Below, in pieces: positions 1 to 7,621 of a DNA stretch of 35,167 bases. Numbering within the stretch: position 1 is the first letter of the stretch; every line of letters begins with the position of its first letter. Source of the stretch: Archaeoglobus sp. (GTDB taxonomy: Archaea; Halobacteriota; Archaeoglobi; Archaeoglobales; Archaeoglobaceae); NCBI GenBank assembly GCA_017656505.1, contig JACDNU010000028.1, forward strand, positions 1 through 35,167, in the 5' to 3' direction. The notes under the pieces were generated by a model, which saw only the letters and a program-made list of their open reading frames with translations, made no database searches and was not told the origin of the DNA. The position numbers and the translations under genes are program-made.

Positions 1-53
1 AAGGGCTGAAGGCCTTTCTTGAGAAAAGGGAGCCGGAGTTCAAGGGGAAATGA
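1..53 (+). CDS. Enoyl-CoA hydratase-like protein, C-terminal end only
   Basis: An open frame enters from the left edge and stops with TGA at 51-53. The readable tail is GLKAFLEKREPEFKGK. An (E)G-x-x-AFLEKR-x-PxFxG ending is typical of crotonase-superfamily enoyl-CoA hydratases and of the hydratase part of some 3-hydroxyacyl-CoA dehydrogenases. It would hydrate enoyl-CoA intermediates in beta-oxidation-like pathways. Only 16 residues are visible, so no catalytic residue can be checked. It fits the acyl-CoA chemistry suggested by the CoA-transferases at 4.8-7.5 kb, although an insertion sequence and several genes lie between. Confidence 0.5.
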   Translation, partial: GLKAFLEKREPEFKGK

Positions 54-152
54 TTCGGAATTCTGAGAGTTTGAGGATTTGAAATAAATGCAGGATGAAA
101 GCCTAACACCCGAATCGACTTTAACTTCCGAGTTTCTTAACTTATGTTGAAA

Positions 153-164
153 CATTTATATTTA
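153..164 (+). promoter_or_regulatory. TATA-like element for the gene at 183
   Basis: The AT-rich block CATTTATATTTA lies 19-30 nt before the GTG at 183. This is the spacing expected of an archaeal TATA box for a leaderless or nearly leaderless mRNA. No BRE was defined. Confidence 0.4.
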
Positions 165-182
165 TGAGTCGTACTATAATAT

Positions 183-587
183 GTGAGCAAAGTTGAGGTA
201 TTTGGTGTAGCATCAATTTCATTCAGTGTTGGAATAGGTAGCAGCCTAATCATTCCGAATTTTTACAAGACATTGAACCAGCTCATGCTGGCGGTGATAA
301 ATCAGATAATTCTTCCCTATTATTTAGTTTGGTTGGTAGTTTCCATACTCTTTATCCTTTTCTTTGCCCTTGCTATCTTGTACTACGAAGAGCAAGTTGC
401 GACGCTCTACAGAATATTCTGGATATGGGGGACTGCAGCAGCTTTTAGCTGGTTTGGGGGAGTTATAGTGCTATATGATGTTTTCATGGGACTCCTTCTA
501 TGGGGTTTAGGCTTTCTTCTTGGCCTGTTTTTCAGATGGGTAGCTCCTCCTCTCACGAAATTTCTCCTCTGGCGAGAAGTCAGCTAA
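183..587 (+). CDS. Small integral membrane protein, unknown function
   Basis: The 134-residue product is almost entirely hydrophobic. Membrane segments are likely near residues 8-28, 43-68, 78-98 and 101-120, with a short charged stretch (YYEEQ) after the second. No enzymatic motif or recognised family is visible. The GTG start is supported by a TATA-like element at 153-164, 19-30 nt upstream, which fits leaderless transcription; there is no Shine-Dalgarno sequence. The gene is a single unit between the crotonase remnant and a tRNA gene. I do not recognise the protein. Confidence 0.6.
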   Translation: MSKVEVFGVASISFSVGIGSSLIIPNFYKTLNQLMLAVINQIILPYYLVWLVVSILFILFFALAILYYEEQVATLYRIFWIWGTAAAFSWFGGVIVLYDVFMGLLLWGLGFLLGLFFRWVAPPLTKFLLWREVS

Positions 588-714
588 AATGCGAATCCAT
601 CTGCGAATCCACTTGAATTCACTGGAAAACTTTAAGTTTTGTGCAGCATGAAGGTAGGTGAGGTATTAACAAATGAGTATTAACCGATGGGGAATTAACC
701 CAAGTTAACTTAAA

Positions 715-786
715 GCTCTGGTGGGGTAGAGGATATCCTGGGGGGCTGCGGACTCCCCGACCCGGGTTCAATTCCCGGCCAGAGCA
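715..786 (+). tRNA. tRNA-Arg (anticodon GCG)
   Basis: A 72-nt cloverleaf folds by eye. The acceptor stem is GCTCTGG/CCAGAGC with discriminator A786. The D arm has A14, G15, G18, G19 and A20, A20 being a known arginine identity element. The anticodon stem GGGGG/CTCCC encloses the loop CTGCGGA, giving anticodon GCG, which reads CGC. The T arm is CCGGG-TTCAATT-CCCGG and the variable loop has four bases. CCA is not encoded and there is no intron. AT-rich sequence at 626-640 may hold the promoter. Arg is assigned from the anticodon and A20. Confidence 0.93.
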
Positions 787-903
787 TTTATTATTGGTTT
801 TGAAGCAGCTAATACGAATTTTAATGCGAAATTGACTTTAAAAGTATAGGATATTCTCATGCCAAATTAGTATTCTGGGATCGTAAAGAGCGGAGTCAAA
901 AAA

Positions 904-913
904 TCATATAAAT
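904..913 (+). promoter_or_regulatory. TATA-like element for the gene at 934
   Basis: TCATATAAAT lies 21-30 nt before the ATG at 934. No Shine-Dalgarno sequence precedes that ATG, so the transcript is probably leaderless. Confidence 0.4.
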
Positions 914-933
914 TTTATTCGAAAAAACAAAGT

Positions 934-1227
934 ATGGACCCGGAATTGGAGGAATACCTAGATGGACAATTTGAAAACTTGAGAGAATATATCGATTCAA
1001 AATTTAAGGAGTCTGAGCGTGTGTCAACTGCGAATACTATCAGTTTTACATCTTTCTCTATAGGTCTCGGATTTTTGGCGGTCTCATATACATTGGGGAC
1101 ATCATCTGATTGGCTAATCTTCTTTGGATATGGTCTTCTGTTGATTTTCTTTGGAATTGGACTTTTAATTATACCACCCATTGGAAGATTCATTAAATCC
1201 GCTATCAAGGGAAAGAATAAAAACTAG
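934..1227 (+). CDS. Small two-helix membrane protein with an N-terminal charged helix
   Basis: The protein has 97 residues. Residues 1-32 are acidic and amphipathic (MDPELEEYLDGQF...), probably helical or coiled-coil. Two hydrophobic segments follow (about 36-54 and 61-82), then a basic tail ending GKNKN, which suggests a cytoplasmic C-terminus. No catalytic motif is present and the family is unknown. The start is supported by the TATA-like element at 904-913. The reverse-strand reading of the same interval is also open but low-complexity and lacks a promoter, so the plus strand is preferred. Confidence 0.55.
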   Translation: MDPELEEYLDGQFENLREYIDSKFKESERVSTANTISFTSFSIGLGFLAVSYTLGTSSDWLIFFGYGLLLIFFGIGLLIIPPIGRFIKSAIKGKNKN

Positions 1228-1344
1228 AATCATCAGCCGACACTGAGTGATTTTGTAATATTTACGGCTAGAGCTATAGCACATCCATCGCGGAAACCTT
1301 GTCAAAGCCTCTGTTTTAACTCAGGCAGCATAAACAAATCCTTG

Positions 1345-1533
1345 ATGATGCACGGTAAAATCATCGAAGGAGAAATTAAGGCTTCTCCTGAAATTGATGA
1401 GCTTGTAAGGCAATTTTCTGAGATCAAAGCTAAAGTCAAAAAGCTAAAAACAAAGCCAAACCTTAAGGTAGAACGAGAGAAGAGGCATTGCCAGTACGGT
1501 TCTGGCAACGGATGCTTACACATCCTCAATTAA
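1345..1533 (+). CDS. Small hypothetical protein
   Basis: This is a 62-residue frame. Its first two thirds are charged and helix-prone (IDELVRQFSEIKAKVKKLK), and it has a Cys-containing tail (CQYGSGNGCLHILN). A weak TATA-like stretch (GTTTTAACT, about 1313-1321) lies near 27 nt upstream, and TTG ATG ATG offers three possible starts. No family is recognised. It could be a real small gene or a chance frame next to the insertion sequence; the tail looks less protein-like than the front. Confidence 0.3.
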   Translation: MMHGKIIEGEIKASPEIDELVRQFSEIKAKVKKLKTKPNLKVEREKRHCQYGSGNGCLHILN

Positions 1534-1677
1534 GCTCTAGGCAATCCGTAAACTGCCTAAGGCCTAATCTTCGCCTCTGAATTTAAGTGTATGGCGCACT
1601 ATATAACACTTCTGACAGTTTAATCTTACATTTTTGTCAATAATACCTGATCAAGCCGATTTTGTGAACGTTCTAAT

Positions 1678-1692
1678 TTTCCAAGTTTAGCC
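1678..1692 (+). repeat. Left copy of 15-bp target-site duplication
   Basis: TTTCCAAGTTTAGCC at 1678-1692 is repeated exactly and in the same orientation at 2654-2668, immediately outside the two ends of the insertion sequence. IS481-family elements are known to make target duplications up to about this length. Confidence 0.85.
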
Positions 1693-1714
1693 TGTCTTAT
1701 CCCAAAATTATTTC
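1693..1714 (+). repeat. Left terminal inverted repeat of the IS
   Basis: This 22-bp end begins TGTCTTATCCC and pairs with the end at 2632-2653, with mismatches at positions 4, 5, 12 and 17. Confidence 0.8.
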
Positions 1715-1735
1715 ACCAACCTTAGTCCAACTCTT

Positions 1736-2633
1736 GTGAGAAAGCTAACGAACAAGAAGATCAGATGGATAATCAGACAGCTTAACAAGAACACACCAAT
1801 CAAGGAAATAGCTGCCGTAATGAGAGTAACGGAAAGAAGGATCTACCAAATACAAAAACAATACAGAGAAACAGGCAAACCACCTGAATTAAAGCGAGCT
1901 GGAAGGAAACCAAAACCAATAGAAAGGAAAACAGAACAAATCATCCTTAATGCCTATAAAACTTACAAACTAAGCCCAATAATCTTGGAAAAGCTGATAG
2001 AAAGAGATTACATCATTCACATACCTCATAACACCATCTACAAAGTTCTGTTAAAACACAGCTTGGTGGAGGAGAACATGAATAAGAAGAAGCGAAGAAA
2101 ATGGGGTTCGTTATGAAAGAACCCATTCCATGAGTTTATGGCAGGGAGACTGGAAAAGACTCGATGAAAAATGGATTATAGCCTTCATGGACGATTCATC
2201 AAGGCTGATTACATGCTATGGAGTATTCGATAATGCAACTACAGAAAATACAATCAAAGTTCTAAAAGAAGGATTTGCTGAATATGGCATTCCAGATGAA
2301 ATATTAACAGATCATGGAACTCAATTCGTTGCCGCTAAAAACAGAGAAAAGGCTAAGCACTCGTTTAAGGAGTTTCTTGAGAAGAATGGAGTTAAGCATA
2401 TCTTGGCGAGGATAAACCATCCTCAAACGAATGGAAAGATAGAAAGGTTCTTCGGCCTGATGGAGCAAAAGCTGTTTGAGTTCAATTCTATTGATGAGTT
2501 TGTTGATTGGTACAATTTTGTAAAGCCACACATGAGTCTGAATTTTGATGAGCTTGAAACTCCCTACCAAGCGTTTTTAAGGAAGTTGCCTGCTGAAAGA
2601 GTTCTCTGTTATGGGAGGTGGTTGATTGACTGA
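1736..2633 (+). pseudogene. IS481-like transposase, interrupted by a single-base frameshift
   Basis: The first frame (1736-2116) has a homeodomain-like helix-turn-helix (about residues 8-60, including IKEIAAVMRVTERRIYQIQ) for end binding, then ends KKRRKWGSL-stop. The second frame (open from before 2130 to 2633) carries the rve core with the three expected acids: AFMDDSSR, TDHGTQF and KIERFFG. Reading TGGG instead of TGGGG at about 2101-2105 joins them as RRKWVRYERTHSMSLWQGDW. One extra G therefore breaks the gene. Restoring it requires a +1 shift, whereas known programmed IS frameshifts are usually -1, so a mutation or homopolymer error is likelier. The stop overlaps the right inverted repeat. 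Confidence 0.8.
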
Positions 2634-2653
2634 AATTATTTCGGGATACCACA
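2632..2653 (-). repeat. Right terminal inverted repeat of the IS
   Basis: On the minus strand it begins TGTGGTATCCC and matches the left end at 18 of 22 positions. The transposase stop codon lies at its inner edge. Confidence 0.8.
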
Positions 2654-2668
2654 TTTCCAAGTTTAGCC
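2654..2668 (+). repeat. Right copy of 15-bp target-site duplication
   Basis: Exact copy of 1678-1692, directly adjoining the right IS end. One copy and the intervening IS are presumed absent from the ancestral site. Confidence 0.85.
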
Positions 2669-2845
2669 CGAAATTAGTTTAAAGAAGTAGCGTAAGGTTG
2701 TGTAATCTTAACTTTAGGATCACAAAAGAAAATGAATTGATAAAATTGATAAAATTAGTCAATAAAATAAAAATAGTTTTAGAAGTTTTAGAATTTTAGA
2801 TCATCAACGAATTACGCGTCAACGAATTCGCATCAAACAACCCAA

Positions 2846-4747
2846 CTAAATCCCAAGCTTTTTCCTCTTCTCCTCGATTACCTTCTCCAGAGTTTCAGCG
2901 GCTTTAACGACATCTGTTTCAACGTTAAGCAAACCGCCAGTGATATCTTTGAGATCCTCAAGCAACAGCTTTACGAGATTCGGAGCTCCTGTGACTGTTG
3001 GGACCGGGTTGACGTAGGTATACAGCCCGAAAGCCAGGGCGAATATCGCATCAATCGTAGCCTTCTGCTCCATGTACTCAGGCGCAACGGCAACTATCGG
3101 GAGATCCGTGACAGGGGCGTTTAAAGCGCTGGAAATTGCTGCGATCAAATCAGCACATCTACCTGTGTCTGTACAGGTTCCAAAGCTTAAAACCGGAGGA
3201 ATGTTCAACGCCTTGCAAACTTTCTTCAATCCCTCTCCGGCATACTCAATCGCATCGAGGCTGCAGAGTCCAGCAACCTGCAAAGCTGCGTTTCCACAAC
3301 CCATTGAGAGGATCAGAATGTCCCTCTTAATCAGCTCTTTGGCCATTGCAACCGTATGCACATCCTGTCCGTTATCTCTCAGGCTCGTGCAGGAAACAAG
3401 GCCAGCGATGCCCTTTATCGAACCATCTTTTATTGCCTCAAGCAAGGGATCGAGCTTTCCGCCTAAAGCATCCAGAATACTCTCCGTTGAAAATCCAACG
3501 ATAGCTTCCTTGACAGGCAGTCCTGTAATCGCTTCCACACTCTTCCTCCTCTCCTTAAAGTTCTCTATTCCCATTTCCAGCAGCTTCTCTGCTTGCTCTC
3601 TTACTTTTTCAGGAATGTAATCTAATCTCTCATCAACGCCTTCAAAGGCAACAACCTCGCTGACAGGGATTAACTTGAATTTGTACTTCTCCGCATACAT
3701 CGGATCCATGGGTAGAGAACAGTTCATGTCTGCTGCAAAGACGTCAACGCAACCACTCGCAAGAACCGCTTCCTGCATAATCCAGTTTCCGGTGTAGCCG
3801 TAGAATATGTCGTCCATCTCCCATCTCTGGATCATCTCTTGGCCGGTTTCGATGTTTGCAATTATCCTCAGGCCTTTTGCGCCGGCAGCCTTTGCTTTCT
3901 CCTGCCATTCCTTCTCCCTTGCAACCTGAACGAGGGCGAAGCCAACAAAGGGTTCATGTCCGTTAACCAGAACGTTTACGTAGTCAGGATCCAGAACGCC
4001 GAGATCGACTCTCATCTTGTGCGGCCTTGCAATTCCAAAAAGGATGTCCTGACAGTTTTCGAGCACTATCTGGGTTTGGTAGGCCATTGCTATCGACAAT
4101 CGCATGGCCTTCAAAGCAAGGCTGACGTAATATCCATCGACGTTTGTAAGGCAGGAGCTTGTTGAGAGCATCATCTCAGCATAGATTCCACCAGGGAAAA
4201 TATCCAGTTTTCTCCACACCTCTTTTCGCTCTTCGGGAGCTAAAATCTCTACAATCTTACTTGGCTCGTAGTATTTCCTTCTCCAATCCTCCTCAACAAA
4301 ATCGCAGAGCCTTATAGCAACCTCCTCAATCGAACCGCTTGTATCGATACCAAGCCTTTCGGCAAAATTCTTTAATCTCTCTTTCTCCTTTATCTCGAAT
4401 GGTGTTTTGCCTTCAGCGGTGGCTCTCAAAGTCCTTATCGTCTGATCTGCATGATACTGATAGGTTGATGTCCCCATGATATTTCTGAGAAGCATCATCC
4501 TCATTGCCATTCCATCTGCTGTGATTCCACAAACACCTCTCTTATCCTTAGCTGCATCAGCCCTGCAAGGGCCGTTAGAGCAGAGATCACACCTTACACC
4601 ACCCATACAGTAGGGGCATCTCTTATCTGGATCCTTTCCAATTCCCTGTGCTTCATACCTGTCCCATACATTCGACATTCCATCTTTTTTCAATCTCTCA
4701 TACATTTTCAGAACAGATTCGTGGTAAGATACTCTCTCATCTTCCAT
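2846..4747 (-). CDS. cooS: Divergent CooS-type nickel carbon monoxide dehydrogenase
   Basis: The 633-residue length is normal for the catalytic subunit of monofunctional Ni-CODH, which oxidises CO to CO2 and passes electrons to ferredoxin. B-cluster cysteines C53, C56, C61 and C73 are present. Possible D-cluster cysteines C44 and C47 are in a CX2C arrangement. For the C-cluster I see H264, C343, C453, C484 and C525. The position matching C295 of the Carboxydothermus enzyme, normally in a CC-TGNE context, reads N-I-E-TGQE here, so that cysteine is missing. The histidine ladder after residue 90 is reduced to H99; K562 is kept. The fold is clear but CO oxidation is uncertain. A good GAGGTGA site precedes the ATG. 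It is the last gene after two CoA-transferases, 76 bp downstream. T-rich minus-strand sequence at about 2761-2776 could terminate it. Confidence 0.85.
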   Translation of the reverse strand: MEDERVSYHESVLKMYERLKKDGMSNVWDRYEAQGIGKDPDKRCPYCMGGVRCDLCSNGPCRADAAKDKRGVCGITADGMAMRMMLLRNIMGTSTYQYHADQTIRTLRATAEGKTPFEIKEKERLKNFAERLGIDTSGSIEEVAIRLCDFVEEDWRRKYYEPSKIVEILAPEERKEVWRKLDIFPGGIYAEMMLSTSSCLTNVDGYYVSLALKAMRLSIAMAYQTQIVLENCQDILFGIARPHKMRVDLGVLDPDYVNVLVNGHEPFVGFALVQVAREKEWQEKAKAAGAKGLRIIANIETGQEMIQRWEMDDIFYGYTGNWIMQEAVLASGCVDVFAADMNCSLPMDPMYAEKYKFKLIPVSEVVAFEGVDERLDYIPEKVREQAEKLLEMGIENFKERRKSVEAITGLPVKEAIVGFSTESILDALGGKLDPLLEAIKDGSIKGIAGLVSCTSLRDNGQDVHTVAMAKELIKRDILILSMGCGNAALQVAGLCSLDAIEYAGEGLKKVCKALNIPPVLSFGTCTDTGRCADLIAAISSALNAPVTDLPIVAVAPEYMEQKATIDAIFALAFGLYTYVNPVPTVTGAPNLVKLLLEDLKDITGGLLNVETDVVKAAETLEKVIEEKRKKLGI

Positions 4748-4823
4748 AATTTCACCTCTTTTTAAAACAATTAATGAAAAATAAGGGAGGTATTTTACCT
4801 TATCTCCTAAAATTTTAGATGAT

Positions 4824-6146
4824 CTAGATAATGTTATCTTTCTTTAGATCTTCCAGATCCTCCCGTCTGAATCCAAGTAACTCCTTGTATACTTGGTAAT
4901 TGTTCTCTCCAACTTCCTTTCCAATCCATTTCAAGCGGAAAGGAGTCTCACTCAATCTCCACGGGGTGGTGGGTAAAAGCAAGCTCAGTTTTTTGTCCTT
5001 GTAGATCACGAAATCTCCCTTATCCCACCAGAATCTGTCCTCGAGCACTTCTTTTGGTGTCTGAACCTTTGCATAAATCGCGACACCCTCCTTTCCTTCC
5101 TCCTTCCATTTTACCATCCTTTCTGCGAGTTCTCTGAACGTGAATTTCTTTATTGCCTCTTGAATATCCTTGTATGCATGTTTTTGCTTTTCGATGGGAA
5201 TTCTATCGAAAACTGTTGGATATTTCTCCATGAGATGCTCCGCTTCTAGCTGAGTAACCAAAGCCTTGAAGTTTGCATCGGTGTAGCCAGAGGCGAATGC
5301 ATATCCATCTTTGATCTCGTAGAATGAATAGCTGAAAACAGCCGAATCCAAGGGAAGGACTCCAACCTCTAAAGGCTCGCCGAAAGCATGACTCCAGATC
5401 AGCTGCTGAGTGATCTTGCTTACAGCTTCCGTTGAGGTTACATCGATCATTTGGCCTTCTCCGCTCTTCTCTCGGTGAATTAGGGAAAGCAGAACTCCAC
5501 AAACACCCCATATAGCAGCTAAATAGGAACCCATCCAGAAACCTGGGGCGGTTGGAAGATTGTATGGCTCGCCTGCTTCAGGTAGTTCTTTCGTTGCATA
5601 CATGAAGCCCGAGTTTGCTAGACCAAGCAAATTCGAATCAGGAATCTTTGAAAGCTCCTTCGCCCTCGGACCGAAGTGTCCGTAGGCTGAGAAGGCCAGG
5701 TAAATCAGATCAGGCTTAATTTGGCTCAACTGTCTGTAACCAATGCCGACAGAATCCATCCATCCGGGTTGGAAACTCTCTATAACAACATCGCACCGCA
5801 TTATCATTCTTTTGAAAATCTCTCTTCCTTCCTCTTTTTTCAAGTTGAGAGTAATGAATTTCTTATTTCTGCTCTCCACAAGAAAATCCAACCCCATTCC
5901 ATTCAAATAGAACTCTCCAAACGGTGAAATCTCTCTTAGCTCATCGCCTTCTGGAGGTTCTACTTTTATCACCTCTGCACCAAGCTCGGCCAGAAGAGAT
6001 GAAGCGATATGGGCTGAAAGGCTAGCAATACCGACATCTAGAACCCTTATTCCATCTAGAGCCTCAGGCTTAAATTTTGGGTTAGAAGCAAGCTCTTTCG
6101 CGTACTCCCACCATTCCTTTTCTGCATTTTCCGATTTTCCAACCAT
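4824..6146 (-). CDS. CaiB/BaiF family (class III) CoA-transferase
   Basis: At 440 residues it matches the usual class III CoA-transferase length. These enzymes move CoA between carboxylic acids through an aspartyl-CoA intermediate. The N-terminal Rossmann part has VLDVGIASLSAHIASSLLAE and LGAEVIKVEPP. The YGHFGP segment is followed by KIPDSNLLGLANSG, placing the likely catalytic aspartate at D170, close to D169 of formyl-CoA transferase. The start is 9 bp after the stop of the upstream paralogue, with GAGGTGAG overlapping that stop, so the two are co-transcribed and may form a heteromer, as in benzylsuccinate or succinyl-CoA:malate CoA-transferases. The substrate is unknown. Confidence 0.88.
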   Translation of the reverse strand: MVGKSENAEKEWWEYAKELASNPKFKPEALDGIRVLDVGIASLSAHIASSLLAELGAEVIKVEPPEGDELREISPFGEFYLNGMGLDFLVESRNKKFITLNLKKEEGREIFKRMIMRCDVVIESFQPGWMDSVGIGYRQLSQIKPDLIYLAFSAYGHFGPRAKELSKIPDSNLLGLANSGFMYATKELPEAGEPYNLPTAPGFWMGSYLAAIWGVCGVLLSLIHREKSGEGQMIDVTSTEAVSKITQQLIWSHAFGEPLEVGVLPLDSAVFSYSFYEIKDGYAFASGYTDANFKALVTQLEAEHLMEKYPTVFDRIPIEKQKHAYKDIQEAIKKFTFRELAERMVKWKEEGKEGVAIYAKVQTPKEVLEDRFWWDKGDFVIYKDKKLSLLLPTTPWRLSETPFRLKWIGKEVGENNYQVYKELLGFRREDLEDLKKDNII

Positions 6147-6155
6147 TTTCTCACC

Positions 6156-7502
6156 TCACCAGTTGTACATCGGATCTTTTTCGTAGTCAAGGTCTTTTGG
6201 TGGTTTTCTACCGAGAAAATCTGCCCAGTAAACAACTACTCCCTCTCTAACCAGTTCTTCAATCTCCTCTTCGGTTAGACCAAGAAGTTTTTTCAAAACG
6301 TATCGATTGTGGTAGCCTACAGGAGCGCCTGTCCATTTTATCCTTCCTGGCGTTCTACTAAGCTTTGCAGGACTGCCAGCTGCCACCATACTACCGAAAA
6401 TAGGATCATCGTAAAGCCATACGCTCCTTCTCCCCCTTAAATGGATATCTTCATACACCTCGAGACTGTTCCTGACAGGCGATACTGAAAATCCATATTT
6501 CTTTGCGAGTTCAATTATGTCCTTATAACAGCTTTTCGAAACCCATTCGGCAACGATCCTATCAATTTCGTCAGCATTCTCTTTTTTCAGCCTTGAGGAC
6601 GTTCTCGCAAACCTTTCATCTTGGAGTAGATCCTCTCTTCTCATCGCTTTGCAGAGTCTTCTGAATTCATCTTGCGTTAGCGTTGAGATTACGATCAGCT
6701 TTTCATCGAGGGTTTGGTACATGTTTGATGGGGCAATGCTCGGGTCTCTGTTCCCCATTCTCTTCCTGTCCTCGCCTTTAAGGTGGACATAACTAAAAAT
6801 TGAACCCATTATTCTGGGAAACGTCTCAACTTGAGAAACGTCAATATACTGTCCCTTCCCAGTTTTCTCCCTGTAGTATAAGGCTGCAAGGGTGCACATG
6901 AAGCCGGCAGTCGCGGCAATCAGGTCTCCAGGATAGAATGGAAGTTTAAGAGGAATCCTGCCCTCATATCCACTTACTGCTGAAGCCCCGCTCATAGCTT
7001 GGCCACTGGCATCGAAACTGGGCCAATTCCATCTCTCCCCCCACTGTCCATAACCGCTTAAAGAAAGATATATCAGCTTAGGATTTATCTCCTTCAGATA
7101 TCGATAGCTTAACCCCAGCCTGTCCATTGTGCCCGGAACAAAGTTTTCCAGCACGACATCGCTTTTTTTCACAAGTTTAAGAAAGAGGTCCCTTCCCTTC
7201 GGATGTCGAAGATTTATAGAGGTGAAGTACTTGTTCCTTTGGCACCATATTAAGGCTTGGGAAGTCTCCTTCCAGAATCTTGCGTAAATGTCAACGCTTC
7301 TAACAAAATCTCCCATTCCTGGTGGCTCGCCAGGCGGCTCTATTCGTATAACTTCCGCCCCAAACTCTGCAAGCAGAGATCCAGCTTCGGGCCCGAACAG
7401 AACAACGGTCGTATCGAGAACTCTTACGCCCTCCAAAGCCTCGGGTTTTTCAAAGATCTTTTCGAAATCGAAGAGTTCTTCCACCCACTCAAAATAGTTC
7501 AT
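6156..7502 (-). CDS. CaiB/BaiF family (class III) CoA-transferase, first gene of the operon
   Basis: It resembles its downstream neighbour: VRVLDTTVVLFGPEAGSLLA and FGAEVIRIEPPGEPPGMGDF near the N-terminus, then SGYGQWGE and PSFDASGQAMSGA. The likely catalytic aspartate is in FDASGQ (residue 164 from the start chosen here). A longer frame runs back to 7556, but a TATA-like element at 7526-7534 lies 24-32 nt before the ATG at 7502 (MNYFEWVEELF), so the shorter 448-residue leaderless form is preferred. Both paralogues keep the aspartate, unlike benzylsuccinate CoA-transferase, where I recall only one subunit does. A BASS-type transporter is divergent and cooS is downstream, suggesting activation of an imported organic acid. 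The substrate cannot be read from sequence. Confidence 0.87.
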   Translation of the reverse strand: MNYFEWVEELFDFEKIFEKPEALEGVRVLDTTVVLFGPEAGSLLAEFGAEVIRIEPPGEPPGMGDFVRSVDIYARFWKETSQALIWCQRNKYFTSINLRHPKGRDLFLKLVKKSDVVLENFVPGTMDRLGLSYRYLKEINPKLIYLSLSGYGQWGERWNWPSFDASGQAMSGASAVSGYEGRIPLKLPFYPGDLIAATAGFMCTLAALYYREKTGKGQYIDVSQVETFPRIMGSIFSYVHLKGEDRKRMGNRDPSIAPSNMYQTLDEKLIVISTLTQDEFRRLCKAMRREDLLQDERFARTSSRLKKENADEIDRIVAEWVSKSCYKDIIELAKKYGFSVSPVRNSLEVYEDIHLRGRRSVWLYDDPIFGSMVAAGSPAKLSRTPGRIKWTGAPVGYHNRYVLKKLLGLTEEEIEELVREGVVVYWADFLGRKPPKDLDYEKDPMYNW

Positions 7503-7525
7503 GATTTGAAATTTATTTTTAGAAA

Positions 7526-7534
7526 GATATAAAC
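7526..7534 (-). promoter_or_regulatory. TATA-like element of the CoA-transferase/cooS operon
   Basis: On the minus strand GTTTATATC lies 24-32 nt before the ATG at 7502. It supports that start and implies a leaderless transcript. It shares a 119-bp intergenic region with the divergent transporter promoter. Confidence 0.45.
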
Positions 7535-7590
7535 TTAACGAGTTCTCTTCAACCACGATTTTTAAGCTCGGTTAACTTAGACAATCAGCA

Positions 7591-7600
7591 AATTTATTTT
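7591..7600 (+). promoter_or_regulatory. TATA-like element of the transporter gene
   Basis: AATTTATTTT ends 22 nt before the ATG at 7622. It forms a divergent pair with the minus-strand element at 7526-7534, so one regulator could control both directions. Confidence 0.4.
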
Positions 7601-7621
7601 AAGCTGAACGCTATTTCGATT

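Larger units (their letters stand above)
1693..2653 (+). mobile_element. IS481-like insertion sequence (961 bp)
   Basis: The element is bounded by 22-bp imperfect inverted repeats at 1693-1714 and 2632-2653. They match at 18 of 22 positions by eye, begin TGT and end ACA, and share the core TATCCC-x-AAAT-x-ATTTC. A 15-bp exact direct repeat flanks both ends. Inside is one transposase reading with a helix-turn-helix region and a DDE integrase core. End sequence, target duplication size, length and transposase type all fit the IS481 family. Archaeoglobus carries comparable rve-type transposases (ISA0963 group), but I cannot confirm identity to a named element. Intact ends and duplication suggest fairly recent insertion; the transposase itself is frameshifted. 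Confidence 0.85.

Noticed and set aside
588-700. Short repeats (GCGAATCCA twice, ATTAAC four times) upstream of the tRNA
   Set aside because: They are too short and irregular in an AT-rich gap to support an attachment site, and no integrase gene is near the tRNA.
1342-1424. C/D-box-like pattern (TGATGA ... CTGA ... TGATGA ... CTGA)
   Set aside because: The spacing between the first box pair is about 39 nt, far from the roughly 12 nt of archaeal C/D guide RNAs, and the flanks do not pair into a terminal stem.
3072-3620. Long plus-strand open frame inside cooS
   Set aside because: It is antisense to a strongly conserved CooS coding region, has no promoter or ribosome site, and has a composition typical of a reverse-frame shadow.
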